From the NCBI GenBank assembly GCA_030737875.1, contig CM060909.1, positions 31,237,159-31,301,158 on the forward strand: 64,000 nt of DNA. Direction: 5' to 3'. The translations under genes were made by a program, and so were the position numbers. The notes below the pieces were generated by a model, which did no database searches, had not been told where the DNA came from, and saw only the letters and a program-made list of their open reading frames with translations. Each line of letters starts with the position of its first letter. The first letter of the stretch is position 1. Shown piece by piece: positions 39,057 to 52,644 of the stretch. The DNA comes from Allium sativum (taxonomy: Eukaryota; Streptophyta; Magnoliopsida; Asparagales; Amaryllidaceae).

Positions 39057-42000
39057 TGTAACGACCCAAGGATTTTCGGCCCAAAAATCGACATAAATAC
39101 ATTTATCGTACCTCATGCCGACCTTCCAAACACCGAAAACACTGGAACATTATTAAAAGAATTTAGAAGGTGAGACAAGAAAGGAAGAAATATTAGAATA
39201 GAAGAAGAAGAAGAACCAACACAACACAGAATCAGAGTCTCACATCGCAGCGGAACAAAATATAATACAGAAATAAATCTTTATTGAGAGCATTTAAAAA
39301 TACTTACAATATCAGAGTACATCAACATCTCTGGACAGTTATCATAACTTGTCCTTATACATAACACAGAGCGGAATAAATACTAGGTACAATACGTCTA
39401 AACAACTCCAGCTCACCTCTGGACTTCGCAGCATCCGATAACCTGAACCTGTACAAACGGTCTAACCTGAGAATTTACAAAACACCGGGTCAGTCTGGTG
39501 AACTAGAGTGAGAAAACTCGCACAGTATTAAGGGGAATCATCCAACTTGATTTTAAAGTTTAAAAATCATTTCGAAAGAAAAGGATAATCGTAAGACCGA
39601 ATCCATCTATAAATACGGACGGTTTTTACCTTACGATAACCCAAAACGTTTTTGAAATCAATATCTTTTCTGATATTATGATAGTGTCTAAATACAAGTA
39701 AATAACAATCTAGTGGAACGCTTGCATCTCACGCTCCACATATATAGTATACAATCAAAACTACGGGCTCTTATTGGAGATTTGATTCCGACCTTGACAA
39801 GGGATGGGACCACCTACCGATAGTGTATCTCTAGAGGCGAATACACTGGGTTCAACAAGAACGTCTTGCAACCCGGCCCTCACATGACCAACCACTCATT
39901 TCGCTTGAGTGTATCGAATGTATATCACCAACGGTTGGGCTCAAACCACCGTTTCCCGAAAAGGGACAACATCGAAATAGATTAAAGAAGGAAATGGATT
40001 TTCTCTAGATAGATGATTATACACCCTAATGGCAGAGACCCACATAGCCATGCTGCCTGCCCGATTTTTGTCATTTCCCGGTTTGTGAGGCTTGAGGTTT
40101 AGATTAACTTTGAACACATCTGTTCACCATTCACTTTGAATGCCACATCGTCAGATCCGTCAAGTCACTAATTGACGTCCACAAATATACTCTAGGTTTA
40201 AAAGAAGTGCCCCTCTTTGCCACTACTCGGTATATTTGTAAAAATCAACGTACGTGGTTTTAGGAAATACTCTGTCAGACATTCGTCCATATAAGTCATC
40301 CAGGAATAGGATGAACCGAAGGTACTCTCCTACTGCATCCAATATAGGAATCACCCCATGGATCAGTAGCGAGAAGTCCTTGCAACCCGTAGATTCCAAC
40401 CACGACAGAACCACAGTTTATCTCTGGTTGCAATCCCAGAGATTTTTAGCAGTTCTTCCGTTTATAAAGATCCACGATCTTCAATACTCCATCTCGACCA
40501 TCTTCTGATATCTTCACACATTTGTTGGTCAGAATGGTTTTCGAATATAACTTCGATCCCGGTCTTTCCGTACCAACAATCGTATTGGACAGATTTGATA
40601 GTCGGTGATTTAACTATCAAAATAAACAGTGATTCAATCATAACAATCCAACGAGTTTACTGGTTCAGTATCTAGCATCACTTGGCCTTTTAATTAAAAA
40701 CAAAAATGTAAATTTAAAACTCTTAAATATTTCTAATATAATTTTCGCTTCTTATCAAATCATAAGATTTGTTCTTTGAACAAATTCATTTTATTACTTA
40801 GAAAAATTCCATATCATATTCAGTTTTCTATTTTCACTTTCAAACATTAGCCACATTATTACCTACTATTGGGAAATCAATTCAACTTATTACACGTAAA
40901 CCAGTGTTACAAGATATCCTTTATCCATTTTATGACAGCGCCCAGTGCTTATCCTTATTAATAAAACTAAACTTTTACATTCCTTTCTAACTCAAAAATA
41001 TAGTTATGATTCACACACCCCTTTTTACCTTGAAATCCTCATTTTCGTAATCTCCAAAATTTTCACTAAACATTTCATTATTATTTCTTTAAATGGAAAT
41101 AATAAATTATCACTAACCCCTTTTACCATTACAACTAATATTATCTTAGGATAATCCTGATGTTGTTCAAGTTGGGGTATTTTAATTACCTCTCAGACCT
41201 TGATCAACAACGTTCATATCTTAAGATAGATACGAGTTATAATCCCAAACCCAATATTCCATTTCAATATCGATATAAGTTTCATTTAACTATTTTATTC
41301 AAAATACGGTTTCATACAACCTTTTTATCTTTTCAAAAATCTCTTCCTCGAACATACCATTAGTTATTAATTCAATAATTAAGTAACTTCTTTATAAAAC
41401 ACCACTTTTTAACTCTGCCTCTTTAAACAAATTCATTTTGATAATTCAGATTTTTATACAACCCTATGACCCACTTCTTTACCCAAATTCACTTTTACCA
41501 ATCTCCTTTCAAATCTATTCAATCGTCCCCTGCTTTGGAAATCTTATTCCAATTCTCCCCATTTTACTTGATCTCATTTTTATGTAACGTTAATATTAAC
41601 GCTTTTACACTTTAAATCTCATTTAGATAACTCTGGTTTATTATAAACCCTTTTACCTTAATTTCCTTTCACTCAATTCAAATAATTAAGTAACATTCAT
41701 TTCAAGCTATTGTATACGCTTGAAATTCCCTTTTTAACTTCGTTCTAAAATTTCAGGTTTTAAATATAAAACCCGTTCATAAACTTCTTTCTCCATTCAT
41801 TTGGATTTCATTCCACCTCCGATTACTTTTTAAATGAATTTCCATTAAATAGCAATTTTCTAAATTATTATTAATTAAAATAATAATTTACATTAATCAT
41901 TAACTACTTTAGTAGTTAATTAGTTTATTAACTAAAATAAAGAATGAAAACTCTTTTTAAAACCCTTATTTAAATTTAAACACTATTCATTTAACTATTT

Positions 42001-42330
42001 TATTCAAAATACATTAATTTAATAATCAATCTCAATTAGACGGTTGATTTAATCAACTTAAAACGCGGTTATTCCATTAACCGATTCCAATTAGTTCTCA
42101 CTTTAAATTAATTAATAATATAATTAATTTAAATAGTTCCGTTTAATTATTTCTTAACAAAACAATTATCCAAATTTAACCATTTGATTTATTCCTTATA
42201 CTTGTACTTATAAATCTAATTAACATCCGAATTGACTTTATAAAATCAATTAATAATAAATCAAAGTCTTAAATAAATAAAATATTTATTTCCCTTTTTT
42301 AACTTTTATTCCAAATAATATATTTCAAAA
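39057..42330 (-). mobile_element. Minus-oriented long LTR, 5' end not found
   Basis: The plus strand begins TGTAACGACCCAAGG, reverse complement of an LTR end. The next 260 bp resemble the reverse complement of 6220-6470, including the TTTTCCGC/GCAGCGGAA type words. No coding sequence is visible. From 41100 on it is packed with short perfect hairpins. The other terminus should resemble a reverse-complemented TGTAATAACCC and I do not find it before 42480, so the right edge is approximate and the copy is probably truncated. Confidence 0.55.
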
Positions 42331-42481
42331 TCTATTTCTATTGGGCAATATATTTAGGCCCGTGGCTAACTCATCGTTGAAATAAATTTTAAATCTAGAT
42401 AGAAAGACGAAGAAAATAGAAATCGAATTACGTTCTCTCATGGATCCTAATAAAACTAATTCCTCTGATCGTCTAAGCTAT

Positions 42482-42493
42482 GTTCTGATACCA
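42482..42493 (-). promoter_or_regulatory. Degenerate initiator-Met primer binding site
   Basis: The minus strand reads TGGTATCAGAAC, one change from the canonical site, two bases inside the LTR end at 42496. Confidence 0.75.
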
Positions 42494-42663
42494 AATGTAA
42501 CATCCTACACTTTTCTGCGTCCAAATTTCGACAAAAATTAAAACTCAAACACATCCAAGCATAGAGCGTGTAAATCTGGTACCTGTAATAAATGAGCATG
42601 AGCATAATCAGAGTACGATCTGGTAACTCACAGCGGAAACAAAATAGGATAAACTAGTATTAG

Positions 42664-42680
42664 CTCAAGTAACTACCTTT
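42664..42680. repeat. Left target-site duplication of the LINE
   Basis: CTCAAGTAACTACCTTT, repeated exactly at 49422-49438 after the LINE A-tail. This is the long direct repeat expected from target-primed reverse transcription. Confidence 0.92.
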
Positions 42681-42702
42681 AAAAAAATCCGAAAAACAAA
42701 AA

Positions 42703-45138
42703 ATGGCGGTTACACCCTTTTCATCTTCGCAACAAGATTCTAGATTTGAGAATTCACGATATTTTCCTTCGATTTATTCTTCTTTTTATCAGATTCGTAG
42801 AGAGAATCCCAACATTCATACACTGATGTGATTCGTCAGTCTATCCCTAATTATGTGCATGTCTCTAATTGGAATTCTTCTTCACGTAAGCGATCAATTA
42901 AATGGAAAATTCCCAGAGATCGATTTTGTTTCAGATGTGGAGATTTAAACCATATTGCAAAAGATTGCAGGAATCTGCTTCTTTGCTTCAATTGTGGTGG
43001 ATATGGGCATCGGAAGAACAATTGTTCAGAGATCTATAGAGGCAAATCAGTGTTTAAATTAATGCACTTTAGCTGTTCAAAACTATGCCAGAAACTAATT
43101 TCTTTTTTGAATCCTTACGAATTGGTAAAATCTAATTAGAAAAATGATGGAACTTATTTGTTGCTTTTGATGGGTTGGCACATCGAGGGACTAGTAGATG
43201 GTATCCTGTGGCGAATGAGGGATCTAAGTGATTCAGGAACTGATTTTTACCCACCTCTACCACGTCCGCATGAAAGGAAGGAACATGCTTTATCATTTTG
43301 TCTAAATTTCTTAAAATTGAGGAGGATTTTTTCTGATTCGATATCAAAGAACAAGAGGATGGGTTTATTTTTATTAAATAAGATTCTGATGCATTTTAAT
43401 ACAATTAATACTGCTGTGAATTGTAATCCAGTTATTGCTGATTTTCAGATTAATTCAAAATGTGGTGATGACAATATTATGAGTTCTCTGGGGAATACTA
43501 AACTGATGGTTGTTGATTACCAATCGATTGTAAATTGTGGCGAAGAGGTTGTTAAGAATAATGAGGCTGATGGTGGTTCTATGTTTTTTGAAGAAGAGAT
43601 GATGGGTCATACTGGGAGGTCTATGGTCTTTCAACAGATTGATTCAATGCTACTTGATCCATACGTTCAGGTGTGTCTTGATCATTATGAGTTGTTGTTG
43701 TTGTTTATTGATGGTATGGGTAATGAGGTTTTGAGTGATATAATGGGAAAGGAAGTGATGACTGGAATTGATTGGGTAGATATGCAAAGCGTCAAAATAG
43801 ACAATCATGCTGATTTTTCTACTATTCTACCTAAATCTACTATTTTCGAAGAGGATGGGTTTGAATGGCAAGAGGCTAAAGATATAAGGCTTTATAACAA
43901 CTTTTGGTTATTGGAGGAATATGGAGAAGGTTAGGAGTACACTGCAAAGGATGATGGTTATGGGAACACTGACTCTACTTCGCATGGGTTGGAGCAATGT
44001 ACTTTAGGGCAGGAGGGAATATGTTTTGTACCAACTAATAAGAAGGGTGACTATTCGAAGGCTAATTTAATGAAGACAGTGCCGAGGGAGGTAAATAAGG
44101 TAGATAATTTCAAGGAAGAAAAAGTCAGGGAGTCAAAGTGTGAAGGGGTTGAAATAATTGAATTGATTAACAAGGCTACTGTCATAAATATTGCAAATAA
44201 AAAGGGGAAGGTTATTTTGGGGTACAAGGAGGAATCACGGTGTTGTGGCTTAAGTCAAATGTGGAAATATTGTATTCAAAACATAATAATGGAATTCATG
44301 CGGATAGAGGGAGAGGGAGTATTCTTGATATGAAGTTGAAACTGTGGTCGACTATGAATAAGTGGGATTACTTTGGATCAGAGAGTTCAGGAATGGGGGA
44401 CAGCCATGATATCAGTTATCACAGTGACTTAGTTAGCACTGATGTTAGTTTGGAGGGTAATCTGGGTAGTGTTGACAGCCATGATATCAGTTATCGCAGT
44501 GACTTAGTTAGCACTGATGTCAGTTTGGAGGGTAATCTGGGTAGTGTTGATGGAGGATATGGAAGTATTGTTGTTGGCAGTTTAAGAGGGCGTGAAAGAG
44601 GTGAGCATCCAGTGCAGTTTGCACTGATGGATGGGGAGAAGTGTGATAATGTATTGGGTCCAAGAGGGTGTAAGATATTGATAGATAATTTTGGATGCAC
44701 TTTTTTTCGGGAGAGTCGAGTTTGAGCATCACATCCTTGATGTTGAGGCCTTGTTTTTGCGTTTTTCAGACAAACAGTGAGTTGTTTATGCCGGTGATTG
44801 ATACTCTTAGTCAGGTCAGAGATTCGGTTACGGTTGGCTTGGTAGAGGATAGTACAGAGCAATCTCCTGCTAGTGATGTGACCACTTCATTGACTAGGAG
44901 GGGTAGACGTAAGAGAGAGACTCCAAATACTGGATTGGTCAGTCGTAGTGCGAGAATTAGATCTAACGCCTCATCTTATTATGGTAGCGACTATACACCA
45001 TTTGCTTTGGGTAGCCTTTCTACTAGCCAGCTACATCAGCTAGCCGATGATACTTCATTTATTTTTTCTGACATTGAGTTAGATGAAGATTTCATTAGAA
45101 GTAGAGAATTAGAGAGAGTTAATTCTTTAAAATGTTGA
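42703..45138 (+). pseudogene. LINE ORF1 (zinc-knuckle nucleic-acid-binding protein), frameshifted
   Basis: The ATG at 42703 opens about 40 codons and stops at an in-frame TGA. The next frame, from 42828, carries two CCHC knuckles, CFRCGDLNHIAKDC and CFNCGGYGHRKNNC, which bind LINE RNA. Further pieces follow at 43158-43934, 43989-44333, 44240-44725 and 44695-45138, the last ending at TGA 45136-45138. A 75-bp exact-phase tandem duplication (44399-44473 and 44474-44548) repeats 25 residues with DSHDISY and DVSLEGNLGSV. The usual plant N-terminal DUF4283 domain is not apparent before the knuckles. At least three frame changes make it non-functional. Confidence 0.82.
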
Positions 45139-48100
45139 GAATTGTTAGTTGGAACACTAGGGGTCTTAATGAACCTAAAAATTGCGATAAAATTAGAACT
45201 TTTTTAAAGATTATCATATTAATATTGCATTACTTTAGGAAACAAAAATTGAGAACCCTGACCAAAGCTTTTATATGAGGTTAGGTGGGGCTCACTTTCG
45301 TAACTGGGCTTGTCTTCCGGCCATTGGTAGTGCCGGAGGACTAATGATTGGTTCGAGGGATAATCAACTTAGACTCATTCAGGAAATTCCAAAATTGTAT
45401 TCTTTGTATATCATATTAGCTTCCCTTATAAACAATTCTATTTTGGGTATTACTAATGTTTATGGACCTCATACGAAAATAGAGAGGAGATTTTTGTGGG
45501 ATAAATGTACAGATTTTAGGAATCTTATCCCTAATCAATGGATTGTGGAGGGGCGGGGATTTCAATATCACTAGTTTTTAGGGGAGAGATCACCTCGAGA
45601 AGGTGATTTCTATGATATTAAGGAATTCAATGATTTAATTTAGAAAATATTGATTGAAATTCCTCTTGATAATAGATCATTTACATGGTCTAATGTGAGA
45701 GGTATTTCATCTTTTGCTCTATTAGACAGATTTTTTATTAGTAATGAGGTAGAAGATAAGTTCTCTATTTGTAGAGTAAAAGGTTTGCCTTTCTTATATT
45801 CAGATCATTATCCCATCATTCTTTCTTGTGATTTGAATATATCCATTAGCAATAGTTTCAAATTTGAAAAAAAATTGGTTATTAGATTCTAGATTTTCTA
45901 ATTTAGTTGCTGTAAAATGGAATTCCTTGTTTTATTTTAATAATATGTATATTGGTAATTCCGCTAAGATTTTTGTCGCGAAGATAGGAAACTCAGATTT
46001 TGTTTCTTAAGCATTGGAATAAGCATATTTTTGGTAGTGTTATAATTAGAAAAGACAAGATTATGTGTGTGATGTTAGATTTAGATAAGATTAGTGAGAC
46101 CAGGATTCTTAATTCCAATGAGAGTGATAAACTTTGCTACCTTAGGAATGATCTTAAGTTGATATTGGAAAAAGAGGAGGTCATGTGGAAGCAAAGGGAT
46201 CGAGTACAATGGATTAAGGAAGGGGATAATAATACGAAAATTTTGCATAGTGTGGCTAATAAGAGAAGACGTTATAATGCGGCTTTTATTAGTTATTATA
46301 AACAGATTTTTGGATCTAAGATTAAAAGGAGGACTGATTCTAAGATTGATGTAGAAGATTTAGATAAGCCTTTCTCAAAGAAGGAGATTTGGAAGGCTAT
46401 TAATGATATGCCTAGTGACAAACTCCTGGTCCAGATTGTTTTTCTATTCTTTTTTACAAACAATTTTGAGATATCTTGAAATTTGATATTATTAACTTAT
46501 TTAATGATTTTTATAATGGGAATTTACAGTTAGGTAGTTTTAACTTTGCAAATGTTATTCTTATTCATAAGAAATTAGGAGCTAATACTTTGATGGATTT
46601 TAGGCCTATACCCTTAATCAATTGTTCTGTTAAAATTATTACTGAAGTCCTAGCGAATAAGCTTAACATTAAAATGAATATATTGTTCCTAAACTGCCTT
46701 TATAGAAGGCAGGAACATAGTTGATGGGGGTGGCCGCTATTCAAGAATATATTAATGTTTGTTGTAAAAATAATTTTTCTTGTGCTATATTGAAAATCAA
46801 TTTTGAAAAGGTTTTCGATTCAGTTGACTGGGATTTTATTTGCGAGTTATTTTTAGATAGGGGCTTTAGTATTAGATGGATCAATTGGATCATGCTTTTG
46901 CTCAAATTTGGTTGTTCTAATATTGTAGTCAATGGTGTTATTGGTAAGAAAATTCAATCTAAAAGGGGCCTTAGATAAGGAGATCCTTTATCACCTCTTC
47001 TATTTAATATCGCTGTTGATCATTTCACAAAAATTATTAAGAGAGCAGCGAGGATAGGTGTTTTAGGATTTGTAGGTAATGAGGATTTTAACAATGAATT
47101 ATCAACACTTCAATTTGCAGATGATACATTATTATTTTCTTCCCACTTACCCAAACATATAATAGCTTTGAAATTTATTCTTTATTGTTTTGAGATGCTA
47201 TCTGATCTCGGAATCAATTCTGATAAGAGTTCGGTTATGATTCTTAATGAATTTGACAATGTCGAGAATCAAGTTGCTAACACCTTAAACTGTTCTACCA
47301 TGAAATTTCCTTTTGATTATTTAGGTTTTAGAATTAGACCTAAAAAACTTAAACATGACGATTAGTTATTTATTTTTGATAAAATCAATAATAGATTATC
47401 TAGTTGGAATAGCAGATTTTTATCAAGAGCGGGTAGATTAGTTCTTGTCAACTCTGTGCTGTCTGCTATTCCTACTTATTGGATGGTCGTTCATCGATTT
47501 CCTCATTGGTTAATTGAGAAAATTGACAGAATTAAGCGTAATTTTCTCTACAGTGGAAATAATATTTGTAGAGGCTATAAATGTTTAGTTAATTGGGAAG
47601 CATGTTGTAGATCCAAGAAGGATAGGGGACTAGGGATCATCAATTTATATAATTTTAACTCTTCCTTGTTAGCCAAATGGTTATGGAAATTTAGGAACCC
47701 AGAAGTGTCGGCTACTTGGAAGCAAATAGTTTCTAAATTTTATTATGTTGGGGGCAAATTTATAGTTGATTCTAGTTATAATTGGAATAATATATTATCT
47801 TATTTTTAGATTTCTATATTGAAATGTTTTGATTTTTTTTAATTTAGGCTGTAAGCTAACTGTCCATTTGGGAAATATTACATTTTTTTGGCATGATTCT
47901 TGGATTTCTCGAGTGCCCCTCAAAATAGAATTTAGAGCACTTTTTGAGAATTGCTGCTTTAAGAATTCTTTTATTAATGAAGTTTATAGAGGTAGTTTAG
48001 ATCCCCCCTGGGAATTTACATTTGAAAATATTTTAGAAGAGTCAGTGTTCAAGTAATTTGCCTTACTACGTGCAAATTTGTCTATGTATCATTTGGATAA

Positions 48101-48766
48101 TAATAGTGATAACATTTATTGGGGTCTAAATAAGAGTTTACAGTATACCTCTAAATCTATGTATAAGTTTCTTAATTTTTCAGGTATTTCTATGTTAATA
48201 TTTAAGTTTTTATGGAAGACTAATTCTCCGCCTAAAGCAAAATTTCTTATGTGGTTGATTATTCATAAGAAACTTAATATGGTTGAGCAATTAAAGAAGA
48301 AATATATTATTTTTGATGTTAAGTGTTGTTTTTGTAGTATATTGGATGAGAGTGTTGATCATTTATTTTTCTCTTGACTAAAACCTATTATATTTTAAAT
48401 ATGGTTTTAAGAATTTTTGTTTTTAACTGTTTCAATACTTTTAGAAACTGCCATTATTATTGGAATGGTTTTAGATTTGATTTTAATTTCAAACATAGAT
48501 ATGTGCTAGATTCTTTAGTTATTATTATTAGTTCGTTTACTTGGTTTGAAAGAAATCAGAGAATGATTCAATCTAATTTTGTTTCTACAGATAGATTAAT
48601 CATTAGGATTGTTACTTTTAGTCTGGATTGGATGCCTAACCCTCACTATAAGTTATATAGGGATACTATATTTGAGAGATATCTGATTAAGGTTAGAATT
48701 AATTTGAGTTTGTTTATTAGAATAAATAAGTATTTTAGTCATAATAAAATTTGCATTTGTTATTGA
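45132..48766 (+). pseudogene. LINE ORF2 (endonuclease and reverse transcriptase), inactive
   Basis: Start ATG 45132-45134 overlaps the ORF1 stop. The endonuclease opens with IVSWNTRGL; after a frameshift and a TAG come the ETKIE block, a frameshifted GDFN, and SDHYPI near 45800. Reverse transcriptase pieces: 46476-46724, 46721-46978 (motif A reads KINFEKVFD, with Asn where the catalytic Asp belongs), then a TAA before GDPLSPLLF, and FADDT (motif C) near 47120. Downstream are 47456-47809, 47829-48056 and 48078-48377, ending in CCFCSILDESVDHLFF with a stop in place of the last Cys. The final piece is 48374-48766. It once nicked target DNA and copied LINE RNA; it cannot now. Confidence 0.88.
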
Positions 48767-49421
<655 letters not shown>

Positions 49422-49438
49422 CTCAAGTAACTACCTTT
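49422..49438. repeat. Right target-site duplication of the LINE
   Basis: Exact repeat of 42664-42680. Confidence 0.92.
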
Positions 49439-52400
49439 TTCAAAGTAAGTCACTGTGCCAATTCCGAGCATGAGAGAGAACGAGAACAGAAACCAAACTT
49501 AAACACCTGTGAGAACCCGAACTTCTCTAGAAAACCTGGGGGTTGTAATAAGGAGGGGGGTCAGAACAACAAAATTCTAGTGAACATGAAAGGTAAAACA
49601 CATATTATAATACACTGATGCATCCCGTTTGGTTCAACCCAAGAGGTATGCCTATCAAGGTTAGTGATTCGAGCCGAACCTTGTAAATGTTTATGCTCGA
49701 CCTACTACTCTTCCCAATGTAGTATTCCCAAAGTATCATATCAAGATAGGACGTTTACACATATATTCATGAAGCCTTTATACTAGAGCATGGCTGGTTA
49801 CTGTATCGAGGTTATACCCCTGGTTATATACCTTTATTCACTTAATCATTAACATAAACTAGAGGGCACTAGCTACGGGCTCTACTAGATAAGGCTTCCG
49901 TCATTCACGCATATACCCTTGCCCCGCATAAGGTGAGAGAATGTATTATATCATCCGTTATACCATCTAGCTGACTTTATTAGATAACCCCTTAGTCACT
50001 TATTACTTCCCGTAGGTGAGATAGCCATATCTAACATTTTAGTTTCCAGGTTTGGGTAGACCTACACGCACCTGCCATTTAAGACCCCTAAACTGAAATA
50101 CCTATTCCAGGTGGACTCTTCAACCCTAGCCACTTAAGATGTAACAGTCTGGATTTTTCGATTATTTGAATTTGAATATCTAAATTGGTTTTAAAATATT
50201 ATATATAGAATATTAATGGATTTTAATATTAAATTCGTTATAAAACGACGATAGAAAGTTCATATTTATAATTTAATTTAAAACGAACTCGAAATCTCGC
50301 GGTAGTTCGTAATATTTAGTTTTGAACTTCAATTGAATATCCATGATCTGTTTTAAGTCGGAATTCTGTAAAACAAGAAAAGTTAGAATCTTATTGCTTA
50401 TAATTTTCTATTGGGGGAGAAAAATCGAGATTTCAGCTTATATATTGTAAGTTATGTCCAATTCAAAATTTTAAAATAGTCGTTATGGGGTCGTTAATAA
50501 ATTATAACGTTTATTTAGTAATTTAATTTCTATATATTTGGATATTGTTTAACTTGAAAATGCTAATATTAAGTTATAATTCCATATTGGTTTATATATG
50601 GAGTTGTATATTATTTTATTTGGATATATATGATAGTAATTATTATTTATTTAATTGTTTTATAATTTATTTATATTTTTAACAATATCATATAAGCATT
50701 AAAAATACCTGTTTTCAAACGACCTTCGTTTTTTACGAAACGAATTTTATTGAAATACGTATAACTAATTATTGTTATATTTCCAGTTTAGAGCCAAACA
50801 GAGTTGTTTTGTCGGTAGACGAAAATTATTAGTGAACTAATGGATAAATTGGGATCTAAATAGCGCCATTCTTGCAAACAGGGCCCGTTTACAATGAAAT
50901 TAGTTTCATTAGGACCGTAACGTCAAATTATACCATGGCGTCCATTTTGGTAATTTTTGGAGTTGGTGTTTAGTGATGCGTATATTTGACGGTAACATAA
51001 ATAACGGTACCATATAAATAAACGTACCTAATTTCTACGTAAAACAAAATGCAGCTACCCTAAGTATAACCTAGATTAGAAAAAACATAAATGCAACTAT
51101 CAATCGACAGGCTAGTGAAAAGAAACCATATACACCAGCGCCTATTCTATATGTTTCTCCGCAACATGCCAGCCTATAGATTTTTTCAGCTACCACATGT
51201 TTGCCTTACCATCAACATAGACATGAGAACTCATGCATGACCTTTGAAAAGAAAAGAGAGCGCAACTAGCTACGGATACAAATCAATACAAAGACCCATT
51301 TGCACAGGCCAACAATCTAATTCATAGTTATGAGACAACACAAGCGTCAGCTACTTTTTTTTCCTTTACTGTGAACTCACATATGCAACTGTATATCACA
51401 TAGTACTCTTTTCTCCAACCCTGTCTTCTCCTGCATAGACTCAATCTAATCACAGTCTGGGAAATGCAAGGACCCTGCAGACCTCTCTACTACCCTATAA
51501 ACCCATTTTTGTGCCATCCAAACTTCAACTCCGTGGTGGTCAAGTTTTCAATTTCTTGCGTGCGTGCCAAACCTCAAAACATGGATGCCAAGCCCTTTAC
51601 CCTATAACTATAGTCCCATTGCAATCATCTCTACAGTCGGACGTAAGAGTGAAAGAAAACCATTTTTCCAAACTAAGAAAATTCATTTTTGAACGCGAAT
51701 ACTCTAGAAAGGAAATTCGTAACCCAACATTCTAGTGATCCATGTCCGAGCCTAACTGGAGTTTTCTCGCATGGGTTTCCTAAGGGCATTTGTTTTTGAA
51801 TGCTGAGAGGAGGAGCCATTGAGCTGCAAGCGGGTAGTGGAGTTTCGTATTGTTTTAAAAGTGAAGAAGAGAATGAGACGTGGGATACTTGAAGTGGGAA
51901 GGGGGGAGTATTACGTGGAAAGACTGCATGCGAATGGGAAGAAAGAACGTGAATAGGAGAGATGGGTGGGAGGATGTAGTGCATTGAGGAAGACTGGAAA
52001 TAGTGACATGAATGAGGAGCACGGTGTTGACGAGGCATGGGTGTGTGAAGAAAAAGGGTATGGTGATGCTTTCTTCTTCAACAACTGAAGCAGTATAAGG
52101 GGGAAATGGTAGGAAAGATTCAGTAAATATGTTTTGGTAAAGGACGTAAACAGTAGATCGTGGGCTTTTGGGCCATAAAATAAAAAATAAAAACTGAAGC
52201 CTTGTATTTGCGGGAGGGGGTTACATGTTGATCGAAGGAAACACAAGCAGGACGAGAGGAAGAATTACTGATGGTGGAGAATATATGTGGGGAGGATGGG
52301 TTGTGATAGCATGATGGGCTTCGGCCCATGTGTAAAAAGGAAAAGAAGGAAAAAAAGGAAACTGGAATAAAGGCGGTAGGATTTAGAAGCAGGTGGGGGA

Positions 52401-52644
52401 GAGAACGCTCAACGTGGCCAATATATATATGTTAGGTAATTAGTCTCCCTGATTTATTTAAAAACCTAATTAATGTATATATATCTAATATTTAATTAGG
52501 AAATTTTTAATTAAAATTTAAACCGTTAAACTAATTTAACATCTAGCTTGTACATTCAGAATTCAATAAAACAAAGGCGTTGAAACCATATTGAGGAACA
52601 CTGCATTCTGGAATTGGAAAGGACGAAGATGGAAGCAGCTGAGA

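Larger units (their letters stand above)
18586..39903. repeat. Tandem segmental duplication, unit B (21.3 kb)
   Basis: Second copy of 4480-18581. It is longer by about 7.2 kb, which is one giant LTR plus the internal region. Unit B therefore keeps the complete element and unit A the solo LTR. Private changes include a ~28-bp deletion in the LINE near 20725 and a longer TA run near 23560. Confidence 0.93.

Noticed and set aside
40223..40508. Open frames on both strands near 40250
   Set aside because: They overlap one another inside a minus-oriented LTR and show no domain.
51673..52329. Overlapping Ser/Pro-rich minus-strand frames
   Set aside because: Three frames overlap in the same GA-rich stretch, with no domain and no splice or promoter support.
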